From the NCBI GenBank assembly GCA_900472575.1, contig UCIV01000003.1, positions 1 to 64,000 of the forward strand: a DNA stretch of 64,000 nt, in the 5' to 3' direction. The notes below the pieces were generated by a model. The model was not told the DNA's origin. It did not search any database and saw only the letters and a list, made by a program, of their open reading frames with translations. The position numbers were made by a program, and so were the translations under genes. The stretch's first letter is position 1. Every line of letters begins with the position of its first letter. Shown here in pieces: positions 38,081 to 46,610 of the stretch. Source of the stretch: Hyphomicrobiales bacterium. GTDB lineage: Bacteria; Pseudomonadota; Alphaproteobacteria; Rhizobiales; Rhizobiaceae.

Positions 38081-40642
38081 TTACGTCCGCGGCTTCAAAT
38101 TGTCCGGATCATAAAGCGGCTTGTAACCCACCGCTGCCACCTCGACCGGGAAATCCTCGTTGAAATAGTTCACCGTCAGCTTGCGGCCGACCTGGCAGTA
38201 GTCCCAGGGCAGATAGGCGAGCGCGATGTTCCTGCCGATCGTCGGGCCGTAGGCGACCGAGGTCGTATAGGAGATGCGGCCCAACTCGTCGACCAGCGTC
38301 TTGCCGATCTCCGGGTCGATCACCGGCATGGAACCGACCGGGTAGCGCTTCACGCCGCTCGCGTCGGTGTTGTCGGTCATCACCAGCGTGCAGAGCATGG
38401 CTGGCTGATGCTGCCTAGCCTTGTATTCCAGATGTTTCGTCTTGCCGCGGAAATCGGCTTCCTTGACCTTGGGACGGGCCAGATCGGCCTCGATCAGATT
38501 GTACTGGGTCAGAAGATCGCCGTTCTGCAGGCGCAGCGATTTTTCCATGCGGCGGGAATTGGCATAGGTCTCGACGCCGAAGGCCATGACGCCGGTTGCG
38601 CGCAGGGCGTCCCAGACGGCGAGGCCGTCCTCGTATTTCATATGCAGTTCCCAACCCTGTTCGCCGACATAGGAAATGCGGAAGGCGGTTACTGGCTTGC
38701 CGGCGATCTCGATCGGCTTGATGGCGGCGAAGGCGAAGTTTTCGATCGCGAGACCGACCGGGTCGGCGACCACCTTTTTCAACGTGTCGCGGGCGTTCGG
38801 ACCCCAGATGCCGATGGTGATGAATTTTTCGGAGACGTCGGTGATCGTCACGTCCAGGCCGCGGTCTTCGGCGATGCGCTTCATGTAGTGAAAATCGCGC
38901 GGGCCAGCATCGGCGCCGTTGACGAGGCGGCAGCGGTCTTCCATTCGGAAAACGGTGAAGTCGGCGCGCACCATGCCCTCGTCATCGAGGAAGTGGGTAT
39001 AGACGCCCTTGCCGATATTGGCATCCCCGCCGATCTTTGCGGCGCAGAGCCATTCCAGCAGCTCGACATGGTCCGGGCCTTCGATGTCGACCATATGGAA
39101 ATGGGAAAGATTGACGATGCCGCAATCCTCGCTCATCGCCAGATGTTCAGCGTTCGACACGCGCCAGAAATGGCGGTTGTCCCATTCGTTCTCGCGTACC
39201 GGCACCCGGTTGCCGTATTTCTCCAGAAGATGCTCGTTGGCGGCATAGCCGTGGGCGCGTTCCCATCCGCCGAGTTCCATGAAGTAACCGCCGAGTTCCT
39301 TCTCGCGCTCATGGAAAGGCGACTTCTTGGCACTTCTGCCGGTCGCGTAGGGTTCGCGTGGGTGGACGGCGGGGAAATAGATCTTTTGCGCGGCCTCGCG
39401 GGTGCGGCCCTCGATGAACTCTTCGGTCAGTTGATGCGGGTAGAAGCGGGAATAGTCGATCGAGTTGTGGTCGACTTCCGTACGACCATCGGTCAGCCAG
39501 TCGGCGATCAGCTTGCCGTAGCCGGGGCCGTCCTTGACCCAGATGGCGACGCAATACCAGAGGCCGCGCACCTTCTGGCTTTCGCCGCAGGAGGGGCCGC
39601 CGGCGGCGGAAACCTGAAGCAAGCCGTTGAAGGAATGGCCTTCGTTGTAACCGAGTTCGCCGAGGATCGGCGTCAGTTCCATCGCGCGCTCTAGCGGCGT
39701 CAGGATCTGTTCCATGTCGAGATCGCGCTGCGAGGGCGACAGGCGGGCCTCATGCTTTTCGAGAATGTCGCGCGGGTGGCAGAGGCGCGGATTGTCAGTC
39801 TCGTAATACCCCCATTCGATCTGGCCGCCCTCGGTCGTGTTCGGATCGCCTGTGTCGCGCATATAGGCGGAATTGCCCTGGTCGCGCAGCAGCGGATAAC
39901 CGATCTCCTTACCTGTGCCGGCAAACTCGTTGAACGGGCCGAAGAAAGTCAGCGGATGGTCGACCGGCATCACCGGCAGGTCTTCGCCGACCATTTCGGC
40001 GATCAGCCGGCCCCATATGCCGGCGCAAACGATGACGTGGTCGGCGATGATCGTGCCGCGATGGGTGACGACGCCCTTGATGCGGCCATTCTCGACGATC
40101 AGCGAGGTTGCCGGCGTATTGCCGAAAACTTTCAGCTTGCCGGCCTTTTCGGCGGCATCGACCAGCTTGCCGGCAACGGTTTGGCTGCGCGGGATGACGA
40201 GGCCGGCATCGGGATCGAACATGCCGCCCTGGACCTGATCCTCCTCGATCAGCGGAAACTTTTCCTTGATCTCGGCCGGCGAGACGTAATGGGCGCGGGT
40301 GCCGAAAGCCTTTGCAGAGGTCAGCTTGCGCTTGATCTCCTCCATCCAGAGGTCATCGCCGGTGCGGGCCACTTCAAGGCCGCCGATACGGGCGTAGTGG
40401 CCCATCTTTTCGTAGAAATCGATCGAATACTGAGTGGTCCAGACCGAGAGATAATCGTGGCTGGTCGTGTAGCAGAAATCCGAGGCATGGGCGGTCGAGC
40501 CGATATCGGTGGGGATGCCGGACTTGTCGATGCCGACGATGTCGTCCCAGCCGCGTTCCACCAGATGGTGGGCGATCGAGGCGCCGACGATGCCGCCCAG
40601 ACCGATGATGACCACTTTTGCCTTTGATGGAAATTCTGCCAT
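38081..40642 (-). CDS. dimethylglycine oxidase/sarcosine dehydrogenase-like FAD enzyme
   Basis: An 853-residue flavoprotein with an N-terminal DAO domain (VIIGLGGIVGASIAHHLVER; covalent-FAD histidine expected in GSTAHASDF), an FAO_M-type linker (HERE KELGGYFMELGGWER), and a C-terminal GcvT-like folate-binding domain (NLSHFHMVDIEGPDHVELLE to the C-terminus). The architecture and length match Arthrobacter dimethylglycine oxidase and sarcosine dehydrogenases, which demethylate glycine-betaine breakdown products and hand formaldehyde units to tetrahydrofolate. The exact substrate is not decided. It is a single gene facing the composite repeat. Confidence 0.85.
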   Translation of the reverse strand: MAEFPSKAKVVIIGLGGIVGASIAHHLVERGWDDIVGIDKSGIPTDIGSTAHASDFCYTTSHDYLSVWTTQYSIDFYEKMGHYARIGGLEVARTGDDLWMEEIKRKLTSAKAFGTRAHYVSPAEIKEKFPLIEEDQVQGGMFDPDAGLVIPRSQTVAGKLVDAAEKAGKLKVFGNTPATSLIVENGRIKGVVTHRGTIIADHVIVCAGIWGRLIAEMVGEDLPVMPVDHPLTFFGPFNEFAGTGKEIGYPLLRDQGNSAYMRDTGDPNTTEGGQIEWGYYETDNPRLCHPRDILEKHEARLSPSQRDLDMEQILTPLERAMELTPILGELGYNEGHSFNGLLQVSAAGGPSCGESQKVRGLWYCVAIWVKDGPGYGKLIADWLTDGRTEVDHNSIDYSRFYPHQLTEEFIEGRTREAAQKIYFPAVHPREPYATGRSAKKSPFHEREKELGGYFMELGGWERAHGYAANEHLLEKYGNRVPVRENEWDNRHFWRVSNAEHLAMSEDCGIVNLSHFHMVDIEGPDHVELLEWLCAAKIGGDANIGKGVYTHFLDDEGMVRADFTVFRMEDRCRLVNGADAGPRDFHYMKRIAEDRGLDVTITDVSEKFITIGIWGPNARDTLKKVVADPVGLAIENFAFAAIKPIEIAGKPVTAFRISYVGEQGWELHMKYEDGLAVWDALRATGVMAFGVETYANSRRMEKSLRLQNGDLLTQYNLIEADLARPKVKEADFRGKTKHLEYKARQHQPAMLCTLVMTDNTDASGVKRYPVGSMPVIDPEIGKTLVDELGRISYTTSVAYGPTIGRNIALAYLPWDYCQVGRKLTVNYFNEDFPVEVAAVGYKPLYDPDNLKPRT

Positions 40643-40754
40643 TGCCGTCTCCTGACTCTGCGGGGGAGATTAACGACAGTTTGCGGCCCGGCCCAGTCGA
40701 TATACGACACGGAAGGATGATCATCACGCCATCGGATCAAACCGCGTCATTCCA

Positions 40755-41555
40755 TCAATCGCCATCGTCAGGAATGTTCAGGAGGTGACCACAGGCCTTG
40801 CAATGTACGGCGTCGGTATCATGTCGCTGCAGCCCGCATTCGGGGCAGGGGAAGCGCACCTTGGGCGGCCGGATGATCGCCTGCGCCAGCCGCACGAACA
40901 GCGAAATGCCGATGATCATGGTGAAGACGGAGGTCAGCTTGCCGAGCGTGCCGGGAAGCGTGATGTCGCCGAAGCCGGTGGTGGTGATAGTGGCGACGGT
41001 GAAATAGAGCGCGTCGACGAAACCCTCTCCGCTGGGGCGGTCGTAGAAGAAGGTCGTGTAGACGAAGCCCGTCACCACAAAGAGGAAGACGACGAAGTTC
41101 AGGCAGGCGCGCGTCACGTCTTCCAGATGCTGGCAACCGAACCGGCGCATGACTTCCTTTAAGAGCGGGCTTCTGCCGATCGCCCAGATGCGCATGACGC
41201 GCAGGAAGGCGAAGTTGAAGAGCGTATCGGGAAACAGCAGGGTCGCCAGAATGAAGAGGTCGACCCAGGTCATCGGCATTTTCAGGAAGCGGCCAAAGGA
41301 TGGGGCGGCAAGCGAACGGGCCGCCAGCTCGAAAGCGACCCAGACGGCGATCATGTAGTCGATAATCAGATATGACGGCCCGTCACGCAGGTATGGTCCA
41401 AGTAGAAAGAATGCGAGAATACAGATATCGATGAAGGCAAGCAAAGCCTGCCAGCGCAAGGCCCAGGTATCGCGGCCCCTGGCTATGCGGCGGATGGTTT
41501 CCCGCAGCGAATTGATATCGAAACGGGACGTGGCGGTCGTGTCTTGAGAATCCAT
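40755..41555 (-). CDS. potassium channel family protein with C-terminal zinc ribbon
   Basis: A 266-residue inner-membrane ion channel of the 6-TM voltage-gated type. It has four N-terminal helices forming a reduced voltage-sensor domain (a few arginines in RVMRIWAIGRSPLLKE), then the pore (FTVATITTTGFGDITLP) with the TTGFGD selectivity filter, close to the K+ filter TVGYGD. The cytoplasmic tail has CPECG and CKACG pairs (residues about 235-260), a rubredoxin-like zinc ribbon. The last gene before the eutBC region, it is divergent from eutB. K+ or non-selective conductance is plausible. Confidence 0.85.
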   Translation of the reverse strand: MDSQDTTATSRFDINSLRETIRRIARGRDTWALRWQALLAFIDICILAFFLLGPYLRDGPSYLIIDYMIAVWVAFELAARSLAAPSFGRFLKMPMTWVDLFILATLLFPDTLFNFAFLRVMRIWAIGRSPLLKEVMRRFGCQHLEDVTRACLNFVVFLFVVTGFVYTTFFYDRPSGEGFVDALYFTVATITTTGFGDITLPGTLGKLTSVFTMIIGISLFVRLAQAIIRPPKVRFPCPECGLQRHDTDAVHCKACGHLLNIPDDGD

Positions 41556-41734
41556 GCGGCGTAGATATTGGACCGCGCCTAGAGGTCAAGCAGGCCTTCG
41601 TTGCAACAGCTCAAGTTTGACCTTGAAATGCGAAGTGTTTGTCGTGCTTAATCGGGCCGGAGGGTAGCGCTTTGGAGGAAGCAATATTTTCCAAGGGAGG
41701 CCGACTGCACGCTTTTTCAATGGGTTGATCATTC

Positions 41735-43126
41735 ATGGCCTACAAGACGACGATCGAGCAGACTGTCTTCCGCTTCGATGACCTGAAGACGCTGCTGGCG
41801 AAGGCGACGCCGGAACGTTCCGGTGACCAGCTGGCCGGCATAGCAGCCGAAGGCCCGGTCGAGCGGCTGGCGGCGCAGATGGCGCTTGCCGATCTGCCGC
41901 TCAAGTCGTTTCTCGGCGAGGAACTGATTTCTTCCGACGATGACGAGGTTTCCCGGCTGATTGCCGAGCGGCATGATCCGGCGGCATTTTCCGCGGTCTC
42001 CTCGCTTACCGTCGGCGAGTTCCGCGAATGGCTGCTGAAGCCCGAGACGACTCATGACCGGCTCGAGGCTGTCACCTGGGGGCTGACGCCGGAAATGGTC
42101 GCTGCCGTATCGAAGATCATGCGGCTGCAGGACATGATCGCGGTTTCCGCAAAACGCCGTGTCGTCACCCGCTTCCGCAACACGATTGGTCTGGCGGGAA
42201 GGCTTTCCACCCGCAACCAACCGAACCATCCGACCGACGACAGCCGCGGCATCATCGCATCCGCCATCGACGGGCTGCTGATGGGATCGGGCGATGCCGT
42301 GATCGGCGTCAATCCGGCGACCGATGCGACAGATGACTATATCCGCATCGTCTCGCTTCTCGACGAGTTGCGCGAGAAACTGGCGATCCCGACCCAGACC
42401 TGCTGTCTCGGCCATGTGACGACCGCGATCCATGCGATCGAACGAGGAGCGCCCGTCGATCTGGTCTTCCAGTCGGTGGCGGGATCGGAAAAGGCCAATC
42501 GCGGTTTCGGCGTCGATCTGGCGCTCTTGAAGGAAGCGCATGAGGCCGGACGTTCGCTGAACCGCGGCATGCCGGGCGCAAACGTGATGTATTTCGAGAC
42601 GGGGCAGGGTGCCGCCCTTTCCGCCGATGCGCATTTCGGTGTCGACCAGCAGACGATGGAAGTGCGTGCCTATGCGGTCGCCCGCGAGTTCGATCCGCTG
42701 CTCGTCAACACGGTCGTCGGCTTCATCGGGCCGGAATATCTGTTCAACGGCAAGCAGATCATCCGCGCAGGTATCGAAGATCATTTCTGCGGCAAGCTGC
42801 TCGGCCTGCCGATGGGCGTCGACGTCTGCTACACCAACCATGCCGATGCCGATCAGGAAGACATGGATACGCTGCTGACGCTGCTCTGCGCCGCCAATGT
42901 CAATTTCGTCATCACCGTTCCCGGTGCCGACGATATCATGCTGAACTACCAGTCGCTGTCGCATCACGATGCCGTCTATTGCCGCGAGACGTTGAAACGG
43001 CCGCCGGCGCCAGAGTTTGAACAGTGGCTTTCCGAGATCGGGCTGACGGATCGCGATGGTGCCTTGATCGGCGAGCCGGCAGCACTTTCCAACTATGTCC
43101 GCAGCAGCGCATTGATCGGAGCCTGA
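41735..43126 (+). CDS. eutB: ethanolamine ammonia-lyase large subunit
   Basis: The adenosylcobalamin-dependent catalytic subunit that converts ethanolamine to acetaldehyde and ammonia. The 463-residue protein has the family landmarks GDAVIGVNPATDATDDYIR, TQTCCLGHVTT, VFQSVAGSEKANRGFGVDL and FETGQGAALSADAHFG, and the length is typical. The ATG at 41735 lacks a good Shine-Dalgarno, so another upstream signal may drive translation. It forms a two-gene operon with eutC 1 bp downstream. No microcompartment, EutA reactivase or transporter genes lie in the window. Confidence 0.96.
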   Translation: MAYKTTIEQTVFRFDDLKTLLAKATPERSGDQLAGIAAEGPVERLAAQMALADLPLKSFLGEELISSDDDEVSRLIAERHDPAAFSAVSSLTVGEFREWLLKPETTHDRLEAVTWGLTPEMVAAVSKIMRLQDMIAVSAKRRVVTRFRNTIGLAGRLSTRNQPNHPTDDSRGIIASAIDGLLMGSGDAVIGVNPATDATDDYIRIVSLLDELREKLAIPTQTCCLGHVTTAIHAIERGAPVDLVFQSVAGSEKANRGFGVDLALLKEAHEAGRSLNRGMPGANVMYFETGQGAALSADAHFGVDQQTMEVRAYAVAREFDPLLVNTVVGFIGPEYLFNGKQIIRAGIEDHFCGKLLGLPMGVDVCYTNHADADQEDMDTLLTLLCAANVNFVITVPGADDIMLNYQSLSHHDAVYCRETLKRPPAPEFEQWLSEIGLTDRDGALIGEPAALSNYVRSSALIGA

Positions 43127-43127
43127 C

Positions 43128-43901
43128 ATGGCCAAGGTGATCGAACCCTCCGCTGCCGAAAAGACGCTGGATCTCAGGGAGATGACCGATGCGCGCGTTT
43201 CGCTCGGCCGCCATGGTGCGGGTCTTCCGACGCAGGCGCAGCTTTCCTTTCTGCTCGATCATGCGCGAGCACGCGAAGCGGTCTGGACGAGTGTCGACCG
43301 GGCCTCGCTCACCGACCGGCTGAACCGCATCGGCTTGTCTGTGATCGGGGTCGACAGCATGGCTCCTGATCGCAGCATCTATGTTCGGCGACCGGATCTT
43401 GGCCGGTTGCTCGCGCCGGAATCGACTGAGCGACTGAAACAGGCGGGGACGGGCAAGGGCTACGACGTGGCGATTGTCGTTGCGGACGGCCTGTCGTCCA
43501 GCGCGGTCGATCTCAATGCCGTGCCGCTGATCGAGGCGCTCTCTCCGAAACTCACCACGCTCAACCTTTCGGCCGCGCCGATCGTGATGGCCAATCAGTC
43601 AAGGGTGGCGCTCGGCGATCCCGCAGGTGAAGCGCTTGGCGCAAAACTGACGATTGTGCTTGTCGGGGAACGTCCGGGCCTTTCCGCCGCAGACAGTCTC
43701 GGAGCCTACATTACCTATGGTCCGAAGTCGGGGAACCCGGATTCCGGCCGCAATTGCGTTTCCAATATCCGCGATGGCGGTCTGCCGATCCGTGAAGCCG
43801 CCGAGGTCATTGCCGCGCTGGTCAAGGATATGATGAAGACCCGCGTCAGCGGCGTGGCGTTGAAAGCGGCCGTGGCGAAGCTGCCGCCTTCGAACGTCTA
43901 G
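43128..43901 (+). CDS. eutC: ethanolamine ammonia-lyase small subunit
   Basis: Completes the EutBC enzyme and contributes to cobalamin binding. The 257-residue protein has the conserved LGRHGAGLPTQAQLSFLLDH, VIVADGLSSSAVDLNAVPLI and ERPGLSAADSLGAYITYGP with the NCVSNIRDGGLPI region. The ATG follows the eutB stop almost immediately, so the subunits are translationally coupled. Convergent with the histidine kinase gene 8 bp away. Confidence 0.95.
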   Translation: MAKVIEPSAAEKTLDLREMTDARVSLGRHGAGLPTQAQLSFLLDHARAREAVWTSVDRASLTDRLNRIGLSVIGVDSMAPDRSIYVRRPDLGRLLAPESTERLKQAGTGKGYDVAIVVADGLSSSAVDLNAVPLIEALSPKLTTLNLSAAPIVMANQSRVALGDPAGEALGAKLTIVLVGERPGLSAADSLGAYITYGPKSGNPDSGRNCVSNIRDGGLPIREAAEVIAALVKDMMKTRVSGVALKAAVAKLPPSNV

Positions 43902-43909
43902 CATTTTTG

Positions 43910-45484
43910 TCAGGCGGTCAGCGTCACCGCTTCTTCCTCGTCCACCGCGAGCGGCAGCCTGACCTCGACGACCGCGCCTTGTCCGTCCATCCGGTCGCGG
44001 ATCGAGATCGTGCCGCTATGCGCCATCATGATCGAGCGGCACATGGCAAGACCGAGGCCCATGCCATTCGGCTTGGTCGTGTTGAACGGCTTGAATAGGG
44101 TTTCCGGCGCCATCGAACCCAGCCCAGCACCGCTGTCGGTAAAGCGGATTGCGATACCTTCGTCGGTGAGGCTGCTCTGGATCGTGAGTGCGCGCGTGTA
44201 CGCCGTCTCCATCGCATGCATGGCGTTGGATATGATGTTGAGGAAAACCTGCTGCAGCAGAACCCGGTCGCCACGAACCGTCCCCCCTTGGGCCATCAGC
44301 GACAGGCTCACCTGAACGCCGTCGACCGCAAGTTCTTTCTGCTTCAGCTGCACCGCATCGGCGATTGCGGCATCGACCGTGACTTCCGCATTTTCCGATT
44401 TCGACTTGCCGAGCAGCATCCGCACGCGCTTGACGACCTGCGCTGCATGTTCAGTCGCTGCAACGGCGTCCTGCAGGGCTAGCTTCGCCTCATCGATATC
44501 CGGCGGCTGCCGGTTCAGCCAGCGCGTTCCCGCCTGCACGAAAGTCATGATAGCCGAAAGCGGCTGGTTGACTTCATGGGCAATCGAGGCCGAGATTTCG
44601 CCGATCATCGCGGCGCGAGACGCCTGTTCCAGTTCCTGCCGCGACGTTTCCAGCGCTTCCTGGAACTGGTGCCGCTCGGTCATGTCGACGATGCTGGCCT
44701 GTATGCGGTCGAGACCGGAACCGTCCTTCGGAAAGCTGAGGGCGACGAGGATAGGGATCAGTCTGCCATCCTGGCTGCGCACGGTGGTTTCCGACTGAAA
44801 TTCGGTCTGGCCTTCGAAAATCCCTGCGAGGAAATGGGCGAAACCGCCATCGTTGTCAGGAAGAAAATCGTCGAGCGTGCGGAAGAACTCATCCTTGGAG
44901 GGAACGCCCATCAGCTTCAGCGCGGTCTGGTTGACGTCGGTGATCCGAACGGCCTTGCGCATTCTGACGACAAAATCGTGATTGTCTGCGAGATACGGTC
45001 GTATATCGACGATGCCACGTTGGCGCAGCTTGTCGAGTTCGGCCTTCACGAAGCGGAAATCGTTCTCCCAGATTGCAATGGCAAGCGTCTCGAAAATCGT
45101 CCGGTAGCGGTGCTCGCTCTCCTTAAGGGCTGCCTCGTCTCCAACGCGGCGTAGAAGGAGAAGCGTCGTCACGATGTTCGCGGCGAGGCTGAAGAGAAGC
45201 CGCAATGTCGCCTGGGATTCCAGATTATGTGCATGTGAAGTTGCGAAGCTGATGAGGGTGAGAATTGCGCAGATTGCGGAAGTCCTGCGAATAGCTTTTT
45301 TGCTGCCAAGGTCACCCGCCAGCACGATCACCAGCACGTAGAGCACGGCAACCGCGCTTGCCAGCGTCGTGAACGTGTCTATGGCGAAGATGGCGAGCCC
45401 GGAAGCAATACCGAAAGCTACGCGATATCTGTTGCTGGCTGCCATACCCGGCCGGTTTCCGGATAGCCGCATCCAATTCGTCAT
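43910..45484 (-). CDS. PAS sensor histidine kinase
   Basis: A 524-residue membrane kinase. The first 100 residues hold several transmembrane helices (FAIDTFTTLASAVAVLYVLV onward), then two PAS-like segments (residues about 120-290), a HisKA with SIAHEVNQPLSAIMTFVQAG, and a HATPase domain with NIISNAMHA and GMGLGLAMCRS. The HEVNQPLSAI type places it with FixL/NodV-like kinases, whose partners are FixJ-type regulators. Two such regulators lie downstream at 48.6-49.8 kb on the same strand. No haem-ligand feature of FixL is evident. The start at 45484 gives the shortest plausible N-terminus, preceded by CAGGG. Confidence 0.88.
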   Translation of the reverse strand: MTNWMRLSGNRPGMAASNRYRVAFGIASGLAIFAIDTFTTLASAVAVLYVLVIVLAGDLGSKKAIRRTSAICAILTLISFATSHAHNLESQATLRLLFSLAANIVTTLLLLRRVGDEAALKESEHRYRTIFETLAIAIWENDFRFVKAELDKLRQRGIVDIRPYLADNHDFVVRMRKAVRITDVNQTALKLMGVPSKDEFFRTLDDFLPDNDGGFAHFLAGIFEGQTEFQSETTVRSQDGRLIPILVALSFPKDGSGLDRIQASIVDMTERHQFQEALETSRQELEQASRAAMIGEISASIAHEVNQPLSAIMTFVQAGTRWLNRQPPDIDEAKLALQDAVAATEHAAQVVKRVRMLLGKSKSENAEVTVDAAIADAVQLKQKELAVDGVQVSLSLMAQGGTVRGDRVLLQQVFLNIISNAMHAMETAYTRALTIQSSLTDEGIAIRFTDSGAGLGSMAPETLFKPFNTTKPNGMGLGLAMCRSIMMAHSGTISIRDRMDGQGAVVEVRLPLAVDEEEAVTLTA

Positions 45485-45717
45485 GTCGCCCTGCAAGACC
45501 AGTCCCCTCGATCGACAATTCGTGCCTGATCGCTGTTGCCCCATTCTTGCGACAGACTATCGGAGAATTGCGTGATATGCTTCTCTGAAATAATCCTGAA
45601 TTGTCCAAAATTACGCAACCGGCTCGTTTGGGTTGCTGTCGAAATGCAGGCTGCACTGCTCGCGCAGATGGATTTGTCCAAGTCGTGCGCAGGGCAGGGC
45701 GATATTGTCTCATCCGT

Positions 45718-45742
45718 GGAACACAAACATCGTAACCTCATT
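45718..45742 (+). promoter_or_regulatory. RpoE2/EcfG-type general-stress promoter
   Basis: GGAAC at 45718-45722 is followed after exactly 18 bp by TT at 45741, matching the GGAAC-N18-TT promoter of the alphaproteobacterial general-stress sigma factor. It lies 48 bp upstream of the small gene leading into dps. Confidence 0.65.
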
Positions 45743-45789
45743 TGTCAGAGTGGCGGCGTGGGTGTTCGCAGCAAAATTGGAGGCATGAC

Positions 45790-45975
45790 ATGACGAACAA
45801 GCGTCAAGACGCGGAAGACGTTCTGCGTGACGGTCTCGAAAGCCTGCCCGAACCGCTCGATCTCGTCGTTGCGAGAGCGCCCGCGGCCCATGTCGAGACC
45901 GATGAGGATGTCGACGAGGCGTTGCGCGAGACGTTTCCCGCAAGCGATCCGCCGGCGTCGTTCAGAACCGCGTAA
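45790..45975 (+). CDS. small stress-associated protein
   Basis: A 61-residue, acidic, probably disordered protein. The C-terminal DEALRETFPASDPPASF contains an ETFPASDPPA motif seen in many small proteins of rhizobia (recalled, not searched). An alternative ATG at 45785 leads straight to a stop. GGAGG lies about 6 nt before the chosen start. It follows the general-stress promoter and precedes dps by 26 bp, so they are likely co-induced. Function unknown. Confidence 0.7.
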   Translation: MTNKRQDAEDVLRDGLESLPEPLDLVVARAPAAHVETDEDVDEALRETFPASDPPASFRTA

Positions 45976-46001
45976 TTCAAGTCTCAATGAAGGATATGAT
46001 C

Positions 46002-46520
46002 ATGGAACAGACCGCCAAATCTCGCCGCTCGGCAGATCTCAAGACCCCGACAGGTCTTGGCGCTGAGGCAACCAAGGACATTTCCGGCGGCGCCAATGCG
46101 CTGCTCGCCGATGTCTTTGCGCTTTATCTCAAGACCAAGAATTTCCACTGGCATATGTCCGGTGTGCATTTCCGCGATTTCCATCTGATGCTGGACGATC
46201 ACGGCGACGAGCTGCTGGCGATGACCGATCCGCTGGCCGAACGCGTCCGCAAGATCGGCGGCAACACGCTGCGCTCGATCGGGGACATTTCCCGCAAGCA
46301 GCGCATCGAGGATAACGACGCCGACTTCGTTCATCCGCATGAAATGCTGGCGGAATTGCGTGAAGACAATGCGGCTCTCATCGCCAGCATGCGTGAACTG
46401 CACGATGTTTGTGACGAACATAACGATGTCGGCACAGCCAGCCTGCTCGAAAACTGGATCGACGAGTCTGAAAAGCGCGCCTGGTTCCTGTTCGAGATCC
46501 TGCGCGACACCAACAAGTAA
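46002..46520 (+). CDS. dps: Dps family DNA-protecting ferritin-like protein
   Basis: A 172-residue ferritin-like protein that forms 12-mers, oxidises and stores iron, and shields DNA during starvation and oxidative stress. The ferroxidase motif KNFHWHMSGVHFRDFHLMLD with DDHGDELLAMTDPLAERVRK identifies the family. The start at 46002 is preferred because AAGGA lies 7 nt upstream. An earlier in-frame ATG at 45987 lacks a ribosome site. The GGAAC-N18-TT promoter lies upstream of the two-gene unit. Confidence 0.93.
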   Translation: MEQTAKSRRSADLKTPTGLGAEATKDISGGANALLADVFALYLKTKNFHWHMSGVHFRDFHLMLDDHGDELLAMTDPLAERVRKIGGNTLRSIGDISRKQRIEDNDADFVHPHEMLAELREDNAALIASMRELHDVCDEHNDVGTASLLENWIDESEKRAWFLFEILRDTNK

Positions 46521-46530
46521 TATGTGCTTC

Positions 46531-46561
46531 GCCGGCATCCGTATTGCGGATGCCGGCTTTT
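46531..46561 (+). terminator. rho-independent terminator after dps
   Basis: A perfect 11-bp stem (GCCGGCATCCG / CGGATGCCGGC) with a 5-nt loop, followed by TTTT, 10 nt after the dps stop. Confidence 0.9.
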
Positions 46562-46610
46562 CGTTGATAAAATCCGCGATTATTGGTTGATGTCGTGACG
46601 GGAGCTTTGC

